A DNA stretch of 64,000 bases from Arthrinium phaeospermum (GCA_006503535.1 QYRS01000013.1:558001-622000), one strand, 5' to 3'; shown: positions 1 to 13,097, counted from the stretch's first letter. Numbers and translations: made by a program. Notes: a model not told the origin generated them from the letters alone.

Positions 1-557
1 ACTGGGCCAGATACGATGCGACGCCTGCTCGTACACCAGCTGCCAAAGGGTCTCCCGCTCCCATGCCAATGCAAGCTGCGCAAAGCACGGTCCCGACGAC
101 CGACGAAGACGATTACTATGCTCAATACGATTCGGTGCAGCCGGCAATGGACGGCCATGACCCCGACGAAGAAGCGAACCTCCAAGAGTTGACACCGCCA
201 CCCAGCGCCTTACCTAAACCAATCCCTCAGCGACATAATGGATACAGCGACGAGGAGGTAGAGCTGAACGAGACCAATGGCGCCTGGACTCTTGCCGAAC
301 CCCCCAAATCACCATCGCTCACTTCAAGGGCCGTAGAGGATCCCAACCTCGTGCACCCACGACCCGAGTCTAGCGCGAGCTCCAACGGGTCGGTCGAGAA
401 GCTCGAGGCGGCGGCAGAGAACTTTGGCGTCCAGCAGCATATCTCTCGCAGTGTGAAGAGCCTGTACATGCTGGGCCGGGCTTCGGGGATGGATCGCGAG
501 GAATTCGAGCGGATTGTCAAAAGGGAACTGGAATTGCTTAAGGTAATGGAGGACTGA
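1..557 (+). CDS. C-terminal part of an unrecognised protein (5' end outside window)
   Basis: The frame is open from base 3 to a TGA at 555-557 and enters from the left edge, so only the last ~184 codons are present. The ATG at 63 is probably internal. The visible part is acidic and low in complexity (runs of D/E, PPP, SS), as in a disordered linker. It then ends in a compact, probably helical tail from about base 410, with motifs LYMLGRASGMDREEF and RELELLKVMED. That tail looks like a conserved C-terminal helix, but I cannot name the family. Codon use (C/G third positions) matches the other genes here, which supports real coding. No function is assigned. Confidence 0.7.
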   Translation, partial: WARYDATPARTPAAKGSPAPMPMQAAQSTVPTTDEDDYYAQYDSVQPAMDGHDPDEEANLQELTPPPSALPKPIPQRHNGYSDEEVELNETNGAWTLAEPPKSPSLTSRAVEDPNLVHPRPESSASSNGSVEKLEAAAENFGVQQHISRSVKSLYMLGRASGMDREEFERIVKRELELLKVMED

Positions 558-1632
558 TGATACCCGGTAAAGGGCTGAGAGCTGGATACTTAGGCACTGG
601 TTAGTGGGGATATCCGGTAATGGTGGTATGGTTATTCGTTATTGTACGTTTTTTTGCATATCCTGGCGCAAGGGCATCAAATAGGGAAAGGTTACCATGG
701 CAGTGAGGGAGTCAAGTCATTATCATCAAATATATATCTCTCTCCATTCGAACTTGTGGTGAACTGGTCACTTTGAGATGTGCTGTGGGGACAGATATAT
801 GCATTGTTTGTATGTAGGTGGTTCTTTTGCTACAAGTAAGCACGCTGTGTTGAATTGCACGCGTACGTTTCTCCTGTAGGTTAGGTAAGGCATTCCCAAC
901 AAAAGCCAGGCCTTCCCTCCGCTGGTTCTCTCGAAATGCACTAATAGCAAAAAGGCTTATGCCTGGTGCGAATCTGATCTGTTGGACAGGAGAGCCATAG
1001 CTACATGTATGTACAAGGTGGTTAGGTAGTTTATCGGTGCTACGCCGCAAAGCATGCTATCATGTCTGCGTGCCAGGCAACGTAATGTGATATTCAAAGT
1101 TGTGCGGCTATGTACAGTCAACTATTAGGTAGTGTCCAACAGGAAGTACTTATGTAGAGATTTGAATTGAACTTCTCATAACGATCCAAGCGAGCCAGTT
1201 CAAGGTATAGATTACGGTCATTACGCCTGGAATACCAACTACCTACACTGAAGCCACACGTTTGCCATAGAATGGGTTCCCGACGGGAAACACCAGAGCC
1301 TACCGAGTCATAAAAACAATCTTGATTCGACTTGTAGTTTAAGATGCATGACCAGACTTGGTGGTTCGACCTACTAGAATCAATTGACTGCTGTCTTTGT
1401 CCAGTTGTGGTCGACAGCTGGAAGGAGGAGCACTCGCTGCTTGAGCGATCAATTTGATTGATGCGAGGCTCTAATTTAGCTACAAGTACCAAAGTACCCC
1501 CGATTCGGTTTCGCGCAAGGGTCTCCGAATTGAAAAAAAGTGACATCGAGCTTCTTGAACTCAATACCCAGCGCTTGTAGATTGAAGGACGACACACCCA
1601 CCTTCCCCCGCCGCCTCCCCAACACCGACACA
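558..1632. other. intergenic spacer
   Basis: This holds the 3' flank of the left-edge gene and the 5' flank of the mitoribosomal gene. Short ORFs occur on both strands, but none shows splice structure, codon bias or a recognisable motif. I see no RNA gene. Confidence 0.6.
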
Positions 1633-2553
1633 ATGTTCAAGCCCAGAGTGCGGATACCTCGAGTGCGCATTGCGCAGCCTCAGCCGTTGCTGCCGCGGCG
1701 GTCACTTCACTATGTGCCTACTCCGCAAATCAGCGCCGCCGTGGGCGTCCCGGGCTTCTTATCCAAGGACGGCTTCCACCTCGCCTACACCGACAACATG
1801 CAGCACTTGGTGGACAAGCTGAATGCCCTCATCGGAGGTAGGCCTTCCTGTGCTGCCATGCTGCCTCAATTAGCCCACTAAACCATCGTGTTCTTTCTTA
1901 TAGGTACCGAGATGGAGGAGAAATCCACGCTGCAGATCCTCCAGCAAACCGCCCGAGAGCCTTCTTTCGCCCCGACCTTCAACTACGCCTCCATGCTGCA
2001 CAACAACGACTTCTTCTTCGGTGGCCTGAACTCGACGGAAAACGAGAAGCCCATGTCCGTGCGGCTGCAGAAGGTCCTGGAGGACTCGTTCGGCTCCATC
2101 GAGACGCTGCAGCGGGAGATGCTCATCACGGCCTCGGCCATGTTCGGCCCCGGCTTCGTGTGGCTCGTCAGGGACGCCAAGTTGAGCAAGTACCGCGTCC
2201 TGGCCACCTACCTGGCGGGGTCCCCCTACAGCGCCGCCCACTGGCGCCGCCAGGGCCTCGACATGAACACGGTCGAGGGCCCGTCGTCGACGGAGAAGTC
2301 GGGGGCCGCCGAGGAGTACATTGCCCGCACGCAGCTCGGCGCTGGCGCCTCCAACGGCTCGCGCTGGAAGAAGACGGCCCCCGGCGGCATCGATGTCATC
2401 CCCCTGCTGTGCGTCAGCACCTGGGAGCACGTGTACCTGCGCGACTACGGCGTGGCCGGCAAGAGACAGTACCTCGAGAACTGGTGGAACGTCGTGGACT
2501 GGACCAAGGTCAGCGACCGCGCGCAGATCGAGAACAAGCAATACTCATCGTAG
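1633..2553 (+). CDS. mitochondrial small-subunit ribosomal protein of the Fe/Mn-SOD fold (mS42/mS43 type)
   Basis: Two exons, 1633-1837 and 1904-2553 (intron 1838-1903, GTAGGC...TATAG, splitting a Gly codon), give 284 aa. The basic N-terminus (MFKPRVRIPRVRIAQ) looks like a mitochondrial presequence. The body follows the iron/manganese superoxide dismutase fold, with a C-terminal block STWEHVYLRDYG at about residues 240-251 that corresponds to the SOD signature DVWEHAYY. The metal-binding Asp of that signature is Ser here, and the upstream His-ligand block reads HNNDFFFGG. This fits the fungal SOD-like subunits of the mitochondrial 37S ribosome (Rsm26/Mrp1 family), which are structural and not enzymes. 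I cannot decide between mS42 and mS43. The gene is convergent with the SAM/PH gene, with 1.5 kb between them. Confidence 0.85.
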
Positions 2554-4085
2554 GCACGACTTCTTGGTGCGTGGTTGTCGTTGAGGCGAGAGAAAGCCAA
2601 ATAAAAAATAAAATTAAAAGGGGAAAATAAATCTCTTCAGGAATGGATCTGGGCTGTAAGATACGATCCTGGTAACTAGCTACCTCGGCAGAGGTGTTGT
2701 GTTATAGATAAATATGTAACATGTGTATCATATCTGGCAAATCTAGTTCAATGAAACCACCATGAGTTATGCGGACATGTACCGTACCGCGTGGCCGTCA
2801 GAAAGATCATGATGGAGATCTCTGATGATGCTATTCATTCATTACTGGACGGAAATCGAATCGATTGTTATTTGTCTGGGGGTCTCGGGGGGTTGGAGGA
2901 GTTTTATACTCCGGGCAAATTCTTGTCTAGTTAACGGTCTCTATATGAGCATCAAGAGCATGTCTAGATAGAGAGCTATGCCTGGATGTAACAGTACCTT
3001 GTTCGAGACTGTACCCATTGTGGTATGCCTCGGATCATATTGGCTTATTAGCAGCCGAGTTGTATTGATTGGCATCTTCTACAGCAGAAAGGTGGCAGTA
3101 TCAGTAGCTTGAAGTTCTGCTCGACTTATGCAGCCTGTGAGGTGTCTCATTATCTGAAACGAAGAAGTTTTGTGGTTTTGGGCTCCAGCAATATCCTCTC
3201 GGGGCAAAAGCTCACGGCCGCAAGTTTGCGGAATCCGGCTTATTTCAAATACCTTGCTATCCAGGTAGAGAGAGATATCCAATGGTGTAGATAAGTGGTA
3301 GCTACAGCGGAATATTCGGGTCTATCCGCCAGGGACGCTTCCTATATTCTGTGCAGGACGTCCATGTGCTGGCCCAATGACCGTCAAGGCTGGTTAGGCT
3401 TGTCTACACGTAAGTTTGACTATCTCTAACTGGCATCAAGTTAGATATAACTCAGTTGATCTTTTAACAGCCGGTACGAGGAAAGCATATTGGGCGGCAT
3501 TGTGCTCTGGCCAGAATAAGAATCTCTTGTGCAGTAGGTAGGTAGTGTGCCATGTTCACTTTAGACATGCTAGAGGTATAGCTATAATTCCCATTATTCA
3601 GACTACGTACTTTAGGTACTACTAGTTGGTAATTATAGCGCTAGAAACGAGTGTGGTGCTTAAAATGCAGCGATGAAGAAATGAAGTTCATGGCTGGAAA
3701 CGAAACGCACGTGTGTAGAATAAAATCAAGTTGAATTCGCTAAAATAAAAGCCCCAAGAATGCTTGCGCTTGCTTGCTTGTTCTGCCAGTATCGAAAAGC
3801 GAGTACTGGCTCAGAATGGTATCATATGATGTATGTAAATGTTTTGTGCTTTTGCCCAGCATCATGTTCATGCCCGGTACCAAAGCCGTAGATCAGACCG
3901 CAAAGGAAAAAGAAGAAGAAGAAAAAAACCCCAGAGTCGGGTTGTGTGGTATAGTGCAAAAGCAGAGTTGAGAGAATGAATAAGAAAACACCAAAAACCC
4001 GCGATAAAATCAGATATCCGCCCATCGTTACGATCGTTCGTCACTGCAGCTCCTGTCTCCAGTTTCATCATCTTCTCTCTCCCTC
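2554..4085. other. intergenic spacer between convergent genes
   Basis: This is the 3' flank of both neighbours. It is A/T-richer than the genes and carries a short GCTTGC repeat near 3764-3779. No coding region or RNA gene was recognised. Confidence 0.6.
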
Positions 4086-6644
4086 TCAGATCATGGCTCC
4101 GTTCACGCTGATCTCGAACCCCTCTCCCTTCTGCTTCAGCGCTTTGGCGAGCATGAGCTCCCGCATCCAGTCGATGCGCTCGTCGCGGCTGCGCACGGCG
4201 AAGTGGTGGGTCTTGCCCGTCCCGTTGACGCCGTCAGCCAGAGCGGCGGCGGCGGAGCTGTTGCTGCCGAGGCTGCTCTCGCGCTTGTGCAGGCGCGCGG
4301 TGAGGGCCTCCTTGCCCTGGGGGATGAGCTGGAAGGCGAAGGCAGCAACGTCCTTGTTGTCCTTGCTGTCCTTGGACGAGCGCGAGATGCTCATGGCCTT
4401 GAAGGCGGCGTTGAGCTTGGAAGTGCTGGCCAGCGACGAGCAGGCGATGGCGTAGTCGTCGATGTCGATGTACTCGAGCGTGTTGGCTCGGCGTGTCTCG
4501 GCGTCCTTATGGATCGCCAGCCGCGTGCCCTTGAGCGTCGCGTAGTGGTCGTGCCACTCGTGCCGCAGCATCTTGGTCTTGCGCTTCCGCACGGGGCCCT
4601 GGTAGGAGATGCCCTCGGCGTCCCGGATCGCGGTCGGTTCCGGGCTGGTGGGGCCCAGCGGTGAAAGGTTGCGCTCGAAGGCGGAGCGCTGTTGGGGCGA
4701 CCAGGGATACTGCGCACGGGGAGGGGCATGAAGTGGCTGCTGGGGACGAGAAGGAACTCTGGGAGGCGAGTTCTGCGGGGACCTCGGTGAGCTCCTTGTC
4801 GGGCTGGTCTGTTGCTGTTGCTGATGCGGCATGGTGCGAGCAACGGGGGTCGCTGCGTTTTCCTCAAGAGGTGCCATGGTTTGAAAGGTGGATGGTCTAC
4901 GGGATGCGCGCGAAAAGGTTCGGACGGGAACTGAAGGACCAGCCCTGTACGACATGTCGGGTGGGACTGACTGTGACGCATCTCGCGCAACCGGTCCTAA
5001 TGGGACGGCTGTGACTGGGATATCCATCTCCGAGCACGGGGTGCCGAATCGATAAGGAGCGACTGGTGTTTGCAGCTCGGGCGAAAGCGCCTCGGCTCTC
5101 TCCATGCGATATGGGGTGAATGATTGCTGGAGATGGGACGGGCCACGCTGCGATGCCCTCGACACCGTCTGCCTTCCGGGAATAGAAAGCTTGGGCAGGG
5201 TGCGAAGTCCCTCGTGTGGTGCTTGTGTGCTGGAGTAGAGCTCAAATGGAGGGGTTGGGGGCACTTCGCCTTGGGAGGCATCGCCGCCTTCTTGGTGCTG
5301 GAAGTCCAAGAACTGCCGGACGTTGTCCTGGGGGTCTCGGGATTGGACGTTTCGGAGGGCTGCTTCCTGGAGGTACTGGAAGGGGCTGATTCCGGCGCCA
5401 GGTCCGAGGACATCGGACGATGCCACCACCGAAGGCACGGCGTCGGACATGGGCCGCAGAGCCTCGGTGGAAGAAGGCCGGTTGAGGGCCTTTGCGATGG
5501 ATGCGTTGCCAGGGTCTCCGGCAACAAGAATGACTCCCCCGATGTTGTCGGCGAAGGGGTGTTCCTTTTTGAACTCGTCGATCATGCGCTGCTGTTTCCT
5601 CCACGTCTTGCAAGCCTCGCCCTTGGAGCACTTGTGAGGCTTGGGGATGACTTGTTCGATGCCCACGATGGACACCGACTCGAGCGGCGAGATGATGTCT
5701 TCGTGCGATGGCCTGTTCATGCGCCGCTTGCTGTGTCCGCGGCTGGGCTTTGCTGCGGAATCGCTTCGCTCGAGTCTTCTCCGTTCTTTCTTGGCCTCTC
5801 TGCTCTCCTCGTTCTCAATGGGCGTGGTTGGCCGAGAGCTCTTTTCCTGGATGCCCCGTAGCTGCGAGACATGGTGCCAGAGCTTCATCCTGATGCCGAG
5901 CGAACCGATGCCCAGCTCCTTCAGATCTTCCGATTTCAGTGTCATTAAGATAGCGCCCGTAATGTCGTTTTCGATGAACTTTTCTGCGATGTGCGGCTCA
6001 ACGCCAGCATTGAGCATCCATTGTGCCACCTTCTCCGGCTGCCAGGACGCCAGGTTTTCCGTGTCCAGCTCTTCATGGGTGAACTGGAACGGGCTGCTAC
6101 GCATCCGCGGCGGCAGCGGCTCCTGGGAGTAGTAGTGAAAGCGTGAATTCGCATCAAGGGGCTTGGGTGCCCTTGGCGTGATGGGTGAAAGAGAGAGCGC
6201 CTCCTCGTATTCAAATGAATTCGACGACGTCGAGGATGCGCGGAACAGATGCGGGCCTCTGGGTCCCTCAACCGGCTTCAGCGGGTCGTATTCGATGGGA
6301 TACGCCTCGCGAGTCCTGCTCGTCCTGGGCGTGTGTGCCTCCTCATAAGACGACAGTGTCGTCACACTTTGCTGACCCGACTGGAAAGAGGCGGAGTGTC
6401 AGTAAACCAAATTCCGGTTTTCTGAAAGAGCAGGTCTTCTTACAGAGTTCAGGCTGAGTCTAGGTGAGTTGTTTCCATCGTCTTCTTCATTCTCGCTGAT
6501 TATATCATCGTCTTCGTCCCAGTCTGTGTCTACAATCTCGGTGGCTATTGAACTCGGCCTTGGCTCTGGGCCTTTTAGACCGAAGAAGGAATCGTGTAGG
6601 CGGGTTTTTTGTTGCATCTCCCGCCGCGATTGCTCGCTGGCCAT
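4086..6644 (-). CDS. SAM and PH domain protein (Boi/Pob1-like scaffold)
   Basis: Exon 1 is 6644-6444 and exon 2 is 6380-4086; the intron (6443-6381, GTAAGA...TTCCAG, phase 0, CTGAC branch site) gives 831 aa. A SAM domain sits at about residues 177-243 (LASWQPEKVAQWML...LGIGSLGIRMKLW). A long Pro/Ser/Gln-rich disordered region follows, then a PH domain at about 657-820 (MLRHEWHDHYATLKGTRLAI...HFAVRSRDERIDWMREL). A SAM plus C-terminal PH is the architecture of Boi1/Boi2 and Pob1, cortical scaffolds for polarised growth and exocytosis. Those also carry an N-terminal SH3 domain, which I do not see here; the 67-residue first exon is acidic instead. The role at the cell cortex and the phosphoinositide binding are inferred. 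The start codon is the first in-frame ATG upstream of the intron; a further non-coding 5' exon is possible (an ATG|GTGAGT lies near 6731). Confidence 0.85.
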
Positions 6645-9600
6645 GTAAGATTGTGTATACTTTGCAAGAATATCCGGTATCAGTAAAGAAGAAGGCGGCG
6701 AGTCTCGATCCGGTCCAGGGGTTCACTCACCATATTTGCTTGCTATAAACCCTGGTTGTTGCGCAGAGCGTACGCCTTTTTTGGTATCAGGCCGTTGCCG
6801 GCTTTACTACTATGTTCTAGAATCGATGATATACGGGATAAGAAAAGACGAAAAGGAAACAAAAACCCGGGTATAGTCGAGAGATAGAGTGGACGTCGCA
6901 AAGAGAGGAAAGAGGGGCTTTGGGGAACACGGACGGCAAGTTGCGGATAGTATATGTATCAGACTGGGGGGCTTTAGGCTTTACAGCGGTACGGTACACA
7001 GCAGCAGACAACGAGGCATGCACAATAGCACGTTGCAATAACGTGGGAGGCAATGCTTTCAAGGTCGGATAATAGGACAATGTGATTTGTTTCTTCGCTG
7101 TGTCCCGAGAGCACAGTTCACAAGGAGACCATCTGCAGCACTGCATGGTACGACGAGGGGGCCAGTTTACTACTTGGGTGGTCCTAGTAGTAGGCGATCT
7201 GGCAGGGTTCCGAGCCTGAGCCAGCTCCTCATTCGCTAAGAATAGCATTGTCGAGCTTGCTACTCTGCGAGGAGCGAGGAGCGAGGGTTGGGAAGAAGCA
7301 AACGGCCGCTAGGTAGATGCAGCGGCACTGGGCTCGCAAGGAGTGGCTGGTTGGTTGGCAAGTTGGGGAGCTCTATGGGGTGGAGTGTGGTGCAGAAGCC
7401 TAGGCGCCCTGTCATTGGGCAGGTGGCACGGAATCACCCCAGAAATAGCCGTCTAAGCGCTTGGCCATGCCGACCAGGGTGCCTGGTCACGCACCCATCG
7501 ACTCGAAAGAGCAAGGACTTTCTGAAAGACTTCCAGACTCCCAGACTCGCCAGACTCCCATTGCCTATCGTCCCTGTGTGGCACTCGTAACCAGAGAGGC
7601 CTGCCCTGTGGCTGTGGTGTGTGGACTACAAGTTGACGACGAATCCCCTCCCCCAGTAATCCGTAACCCCCAGCAAGTAAGGCGATCAACTCCTCTCGCC
7701 AGATGCCGTTGGCCGACAGTGTCTTGATTTCGGCTCCTCCTCGCCCAGTGATACAGCTGGCTGTGAGTCACGAGACTTAGCGGTGAGGGCCCAAAACTTG
7801 AATCGTAAGTCTTGTCTTTTTTTTTTCTTTGCCTTTTTTTCCGGTGTCGACGATGGAGCCCCATAAGAGGGACCGTTGAGGAGCGGGCCGTCGCCCTGTT
7901 GTCTTCGACAGAGAACCTTAGCTGCTAGAAAGCTTGTAGCTTGGGGTTAATGTCGGTCTCTGGGGAGTGATAGCACCGAATCTGAGTCTTGACGGGCCAA
8001 CCAAGGCCACTCCATTTTCAGTAATTTTTTTTCTGTTCCTCATGTTAATCGAGAACTAGAAGGGCAGGGGTCCAACCCAGCCCCCACCAATCATTTGGCA
8101 GGATGCACTTCTTGAGTGCTGACCGCATACATTTCCCAAAGGGGGGCGACACAGCGCTTCCTCTAGGGTTCGCTGCTATTGGCTCTTCCCCGTCGGTTTG
8201 CAAGCTAGTAGCATATGATCAGTGTGATCCTCGTTCCTCGCATCCTCTGCCTCGCATGATGCTACCCGTGACATCGGACTAGCCACTCCCTCCCAGACCC
8301 CTATAGTAGTAGCTCTGTAAGTGACAATGCTAGCTGAGCTGCTAGCTTTGCGAGCTACCACTGCCTGGTTCGGTCCGGCCTAGTCGTTCCTACTCCTAGT
8401 CGTTCCTACTACTACTACTACTACTTAGCAGCGACGGTTTTAAAGCAGAAGGATCATGAACGGGCCGTTAGCAACGGATCAGTTCTGTGCATTAGGGTTG
8501 TCGCGCGAAGCCCGTCAATGTGACTCTAGATGGAACTAGTCGTCGCAAAACGGACGAGGGGAATTTTCATCTTCGGGGACCCTGCGAAAGTCTCTGCATA
8601 CTTACTACGTACAGTCGTAGTCGTCGTCGTAGTGCCCCAAAAGTCCATATCTCGTTTTCCCATATCATGCAAGATTGACATGGAAATCCCTCAACGCTAA
8701 ACGGTTCTATTGACAGGACTACTCGTCGTCTGATCTAGCAGAACAAGCTAAAGCACGAGTCCCTGTCTCCCTGCCTGGGTCGAGTTTGGCACTTTCGCAA
8801 CTGCTACCTCGAGCCCTGCAAGAGACAAGATGTGATTCCCGCCTTGCATATTCAACCCCATTCCGCGCATTGATTGCTACAAGTATTATACTGGAGGACG
8901 ATAAGTGATGGCAGCAGCAGGGTTTCGAGGCTGCTCGTCCGCCTCCGCTACCTACTACTACTACTACAGTACCCTGACCGCGACTGGAGAAGGAATAATC
9001 TTATCGTAACCCGAACGTCATTATCCTTCACCGTCTGCTCCCCTTCCTTTTTCCTTACGGGGGAACGTCCGGGACCGATCTTAGCTGAAGACCAGTCACC
9101 GACTGTATCCGGCGGGCTGACGGGGTTCCCCTCAGCTCAGCTACGCCGGCTCAGGAACACGTGAATCTGGCCCTGATGCTTGGGATGGACGGACTCGAGA
9201 TGCCACACTCATCTCTGTCTCACGCACCTAGACGCACCTAGACTCTCGGACTGCTTTCCCGCGCTCTGGCACTGTCTCGGCAGGGTGAGCTTACTGGCGG
9301 TCGTGGTCTGGCCCCTGGCCTACCCGAATTACAGGCATTGCCCAATGGGATGCGAAGGGGCGAATAGCCCTATTCTATAGGGCGAGGAGTCCCTGCGAAC
9401 GCGGACCCTCGAGTTGCGCCGGACACAGCATGCTTTGTCCAATTTCCAATACAGGTCATGTTATGTGACTTCATTTAAAAAGAGTGATGGAATTCTCGCC
9501 GGCTGCTTTAGCGGTCACCAATCGCAGAAGTCGTGACAAGAGTCAAACAATGCGCAGCCAGATAGATCCGTGATCAACGATGGCAGGCAGATGTATGGCA

Positions 9601-10400
9601 TGAGCGGGTTGGGCACCCGCATAGCTTTAGGTACCGAAAGGTAGCATTCTTGCTTTCTACAACGTATCACCCACCTCTACTCGGCAACAATCTCCACTTG
9701 TCATTTGTGACCGAGCCAGGGTTTTCCTCCTGGGGGGGCCCTGCAGGGACGGGGAGGTTGACTGCTGCTCGGAAACACGGACCACGACAAGGATCCAGGC
9801 CAGCCCTGCTTATGATGATTTGCATCCTGCTGTCCTTGGTTCCCGGTCCGTCATCTGGACGGTGGGCTGCTCTGATTATCAACATACCCAGGCAACATGT
9901 GTGTGGTGGGATTCACACACCCATTCAACTCACCATAGTATGGTAGTGCAGGTCCCTTTACCATCTCTGGGCATTGGGGTTGCTTGAGTTGCTTGGCCAA
10001 CATGCCTGGCGTCGAAGCCGACTCTGCTACTGCTATAGGTAGCTGTTGTCACGATTGATACGTCCCGGCCGTGTAGGTAGGAATCCATGGAAGCCGGGCA
10101 GACTTGCCGAACCTCGTCTGCCCGTCCATCTCCCTTCCTCCTCGTGTGCTTTGCGCCACAGGTGGTATATCTGTATCCCTAGAGGCGGTCAACGAATGAT
10201 TCACAAGCCGTTGTTGAGCACATGACCGGAGTGTCTTGACCCAAGATCGTGCATTGGACCTCCATCAATGCAGATGGCGTTGGCAAAGTACCGGGCTGTA
10301 TTTGGCCGGTCAATACATGCAAGCTGCTGTAGGATGGCACGTAAGTACATGATGTTGTATAACGTACTACCGACCGATTTAGCCCAGGTTGCCATTGAAA
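6645..10400. other. gene-free spacer, proximal half (upstream of the SAM/PH gene)
   Basis: This is the first half of a 7.1-kb divergent spacer. It contains simple ACT/CTA runs and many short ORFs without codon bias, motifs or plausible splice partners. I saw no transposase, reverse-transcriptase or RNA-gene signature. Confidence 0.55.
8379..8425. repeat. 16-bp tandem duplication followed by (CTA)n
   Basis: A 16-bp unit beginning CCTAGTCG occurs twice head to tail (8379-8394 and 8395-8410), and the second copy runs into (CTA)6 up to 8425. It is a simple-sequence tract in the gene-free spacer. Confidence 0.85.
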
Positions 10401-10410
10401 GGGCCATCCA

Positions 10411-10557
10411 TAATTAGCCCATAATGATGACGGAAGGCTCGAGGGCTAATTAGCTGCAGATCAAGGTGTGATTTCTTGCCGCCAAGCTTGCTCTGTTGAG
10501 TCGGTGTGGGTAGGTGTGTGTGCTGTGTGTGCTGTGGCGGCCGAGATTATTAGCCCA
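10411..10557. promoter_or_regulatory. cluster of TAATTAGCCC-type motifs
   Basis: Three copies lie within 150 bp: TAATTAGCCCA at 10411-10421, GGGCTAATTAGCT at 10443-10455, and ATTATTAGCCCA near 10546-10557. TAAT/ATTA cores are the kind of site bound by homeodomain factors, but the binding protein is unknown. The cluster is about 3.2 kb upstream of the Zn2Cys6 start codon, so any regulatory role is inference. Confidence 0.35.
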
Positions 10558-11966
10558 CATTGTATTTGACGTTAAAGATTGGGAAGCTGGGTTAAATTTA
10601 GAAAATGGTTGCTAATTTGCTCGCTTGGGGGCCGACCTGCAAATCAGGTGGGCAGCGAAGGCACTTTCTGAGCACTTGCCCGTCCTTGAGGCCCTAAGGT
10701 TGTACTCAGTCGTCTTGCATACGATGTGCCCTATCTCACCTGCATCAGTCACATTTCCACAGCAGCACAGGAAGCCAACGGAAAGCACAGCAAATATGGG
10801 GAGGATCGACTTGAACCCTGGGCAGGCAGGCAGAGACAAGGCAGGCCTGCGTGCTTGGCATACTGCATACAACGTACCTTGTCTGTCCTCTGCTTGGTTT
10901 CTCCCTTGCTGCTTGAGGCCAAATGCTTCTTCGCTCTCAACTTGCCCCTCCTCTCCTGCCTGTCTGTCCGCCCTCCCATTTTCGCTCGCTCTCATTGTCT
11001 CCTCTGCCCATGGCTGTACCGCAGTGCAACCGGTTTTCCACCAGGACCCATCCCATGATTCCCATCCGTCTCCGCTCCCTACAGACAAGCTCCGCTCGAG
11101 CTCCAGGGGCTAGCCATCTGCACTAGCCGTGTCCTTCCCGTCTCTGCATTCAGATTCGTCCAAGTTTATCCCCAGCTGGCCCCAGCTCCCTTGCTCGTTC
11201 TTCTCTAGCTCCCGCCAGCGAGCCAATCTCAGCTCTCAAGTCGCTTCTTCATCACAGATGCTAATCGGTTGGTCCCGCCGAGGGCGCTAATGCACCTACC
11301 AATATCACACAACGTCGAATCAGCGACTCAACATGGCAAAGCCAGGGGACTGAGTAACAGAGGGGAAGAGGGGAAAAAAAGCAGCCACTCTGCGCTCTCC
11401 CCTCCCCATTCATCGCATGTACCACTGCGTATGTACGTTCTCGCTTCGGTGACAAGTCGTATTGACTCTACACGTACAGCACTGCATGTACCACGACCAC
11501 GTTACATGCCTGATCTGATGGCCGAGCAGGGGATTGCAAGTAATCGTGGGCAAGAAATGACTGGCTGCTCCAGTGGCCAATACCGTCGCTGATTCTGCGC
11601 GATGAAGTGCTATTGGCCAAGCTGGCATATTGCGCAGGGCCATTCCACAAAGTGCGCTGTGTGTGTGTTCCAGAGCCAGGAGCCACTGACCAGGCTCAAC
11701 AAAACCCAGGTTCAGTCAGGCGTGAGAAAAGCAAGCTCGGCACGTGTTTGCCCGAAGTTTTTCTTTCCTAGGAACTTGGTTTTGCCGATGCATCCCACCT
11801 GCTGAAGGATGTCGTGAGCGATGATCAGCGCCTGGTTCCGTCCGCTCCACTTTCCCGACTTTGGGCGTGAATGAATTTCTCGGAGAACCAGTGTGACAAG
11901 GCATCACGACATGTTAGCCGGAAACAGAAATCAACGCTAATATGTGGGACCTATAGCATGCAGCAT

Positions 11967-11991
11967 ACTACTGCCTACTGCCTACTGCCTA
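11967..11991. repeat. (CTACTGC)n microsatellite
   Basis: Tandem CTACTGC units followed by related CTACATAC steps; simple-sequence DNA. Confidence 0.8.
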
Positions 11992-13097
11992 CATACTGCT
12001 ACTACATACCAAGCAGAACCAAGCACCAAGCTACATACTTGTACATACCTCCAAAGTGCGTTCTGGGAGAGAGTCTGACATGCAGCTTCGCGAGCACAGT
12101 CCAAGTCCGTGCTGTGGACATGTACATACGTTGTGATCGGTGCAAGGAGTTTTTACCCAGGATAATGTATGTACTTACTTACATGGTAGCATCTGTATCT
12201 CGCCGAGCTCAGACTCCATGGTGGCACGCACACTTCCGAGAGACGGATGTGGGGTGGTCTACGAACGTACTCGTGGCTCTATTCGTGCCGCCGGCTGGGT
12301 GCTTGGCTTACGAACACCTTATGGCAGCTACTAGGTAACTAGTCCCGGGCAAGCAAGAAGCTACGGTAGCTCCAAGACTCAAGCGTAACGGAGAGGACTT
12401 GACAGTTGAAGCGAGACATCCAAACCGCTTCGTGCTGTGGTAGTCACTTCGTGGCCGATATTTGCGCCCCCGCCCGGTATTTGGGATCAGCATCTACCCT
12501 TGTGTGCCTTTTCCAGTAAACCGAGAATTCCCTATGGGCTCCCTACTACTATGGGCCCCCGGCCTCTGCACTGCAGAGCGGGCAGATGAAGGTCAGGTAT
12601 CACTGGGGTAAGTGAGGTCAGGGCTTGCGAGTACGCCTACTGTATGTGCTCACTAACAAGCCTACAGGTGTTGCTTGGCTGTTGGTCGAATATGACATCC
12701 TGGGGACTGCATGATGCATCAACGGCCGGTCGAGCGGGCTGCCTTGCTCTAACGAGCGAGGTGGTCAGCCACAGAAAAGCAAAGCTGGTCACTTTTACAG
12801 GTCTACTATGTACTAGTTGCTCGACATCCTGGCAGGCATCCCTGCAACCATCCCTGTCTGTCCTTGCAGCAGCGTGCTTCCGTAGTGCCACCCACCCACG
12901 GTACAAAGACTTTGTCCGAGATGGATTGCTATTCTCAGCCGGGGTGGTTGGCTAGTGCACCCACACTATCTGCGGGTCCCATGGCATGGCCCTTGAAAGT
13001 CCAACCTCATTGGCACCTCTGGGCGCATACCTGGCTCATGTCACCTTGTCCTATCCCAGTTGGGTAGTCGACACTGACGGATGTGTATGCATGTGTT

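Noticed and set aside
1870..2541. Long antisense frame under the mitoribosomal protein gene
   Set aside because: Shadow of a GC-rich coding strand; the sense product is recognisable.
8379..8410. 16-bp tandem duplication as a regulatory direct repeat
   Set aside because: It runs into a CTA microsatellite and is more simply explained by replication slippage.
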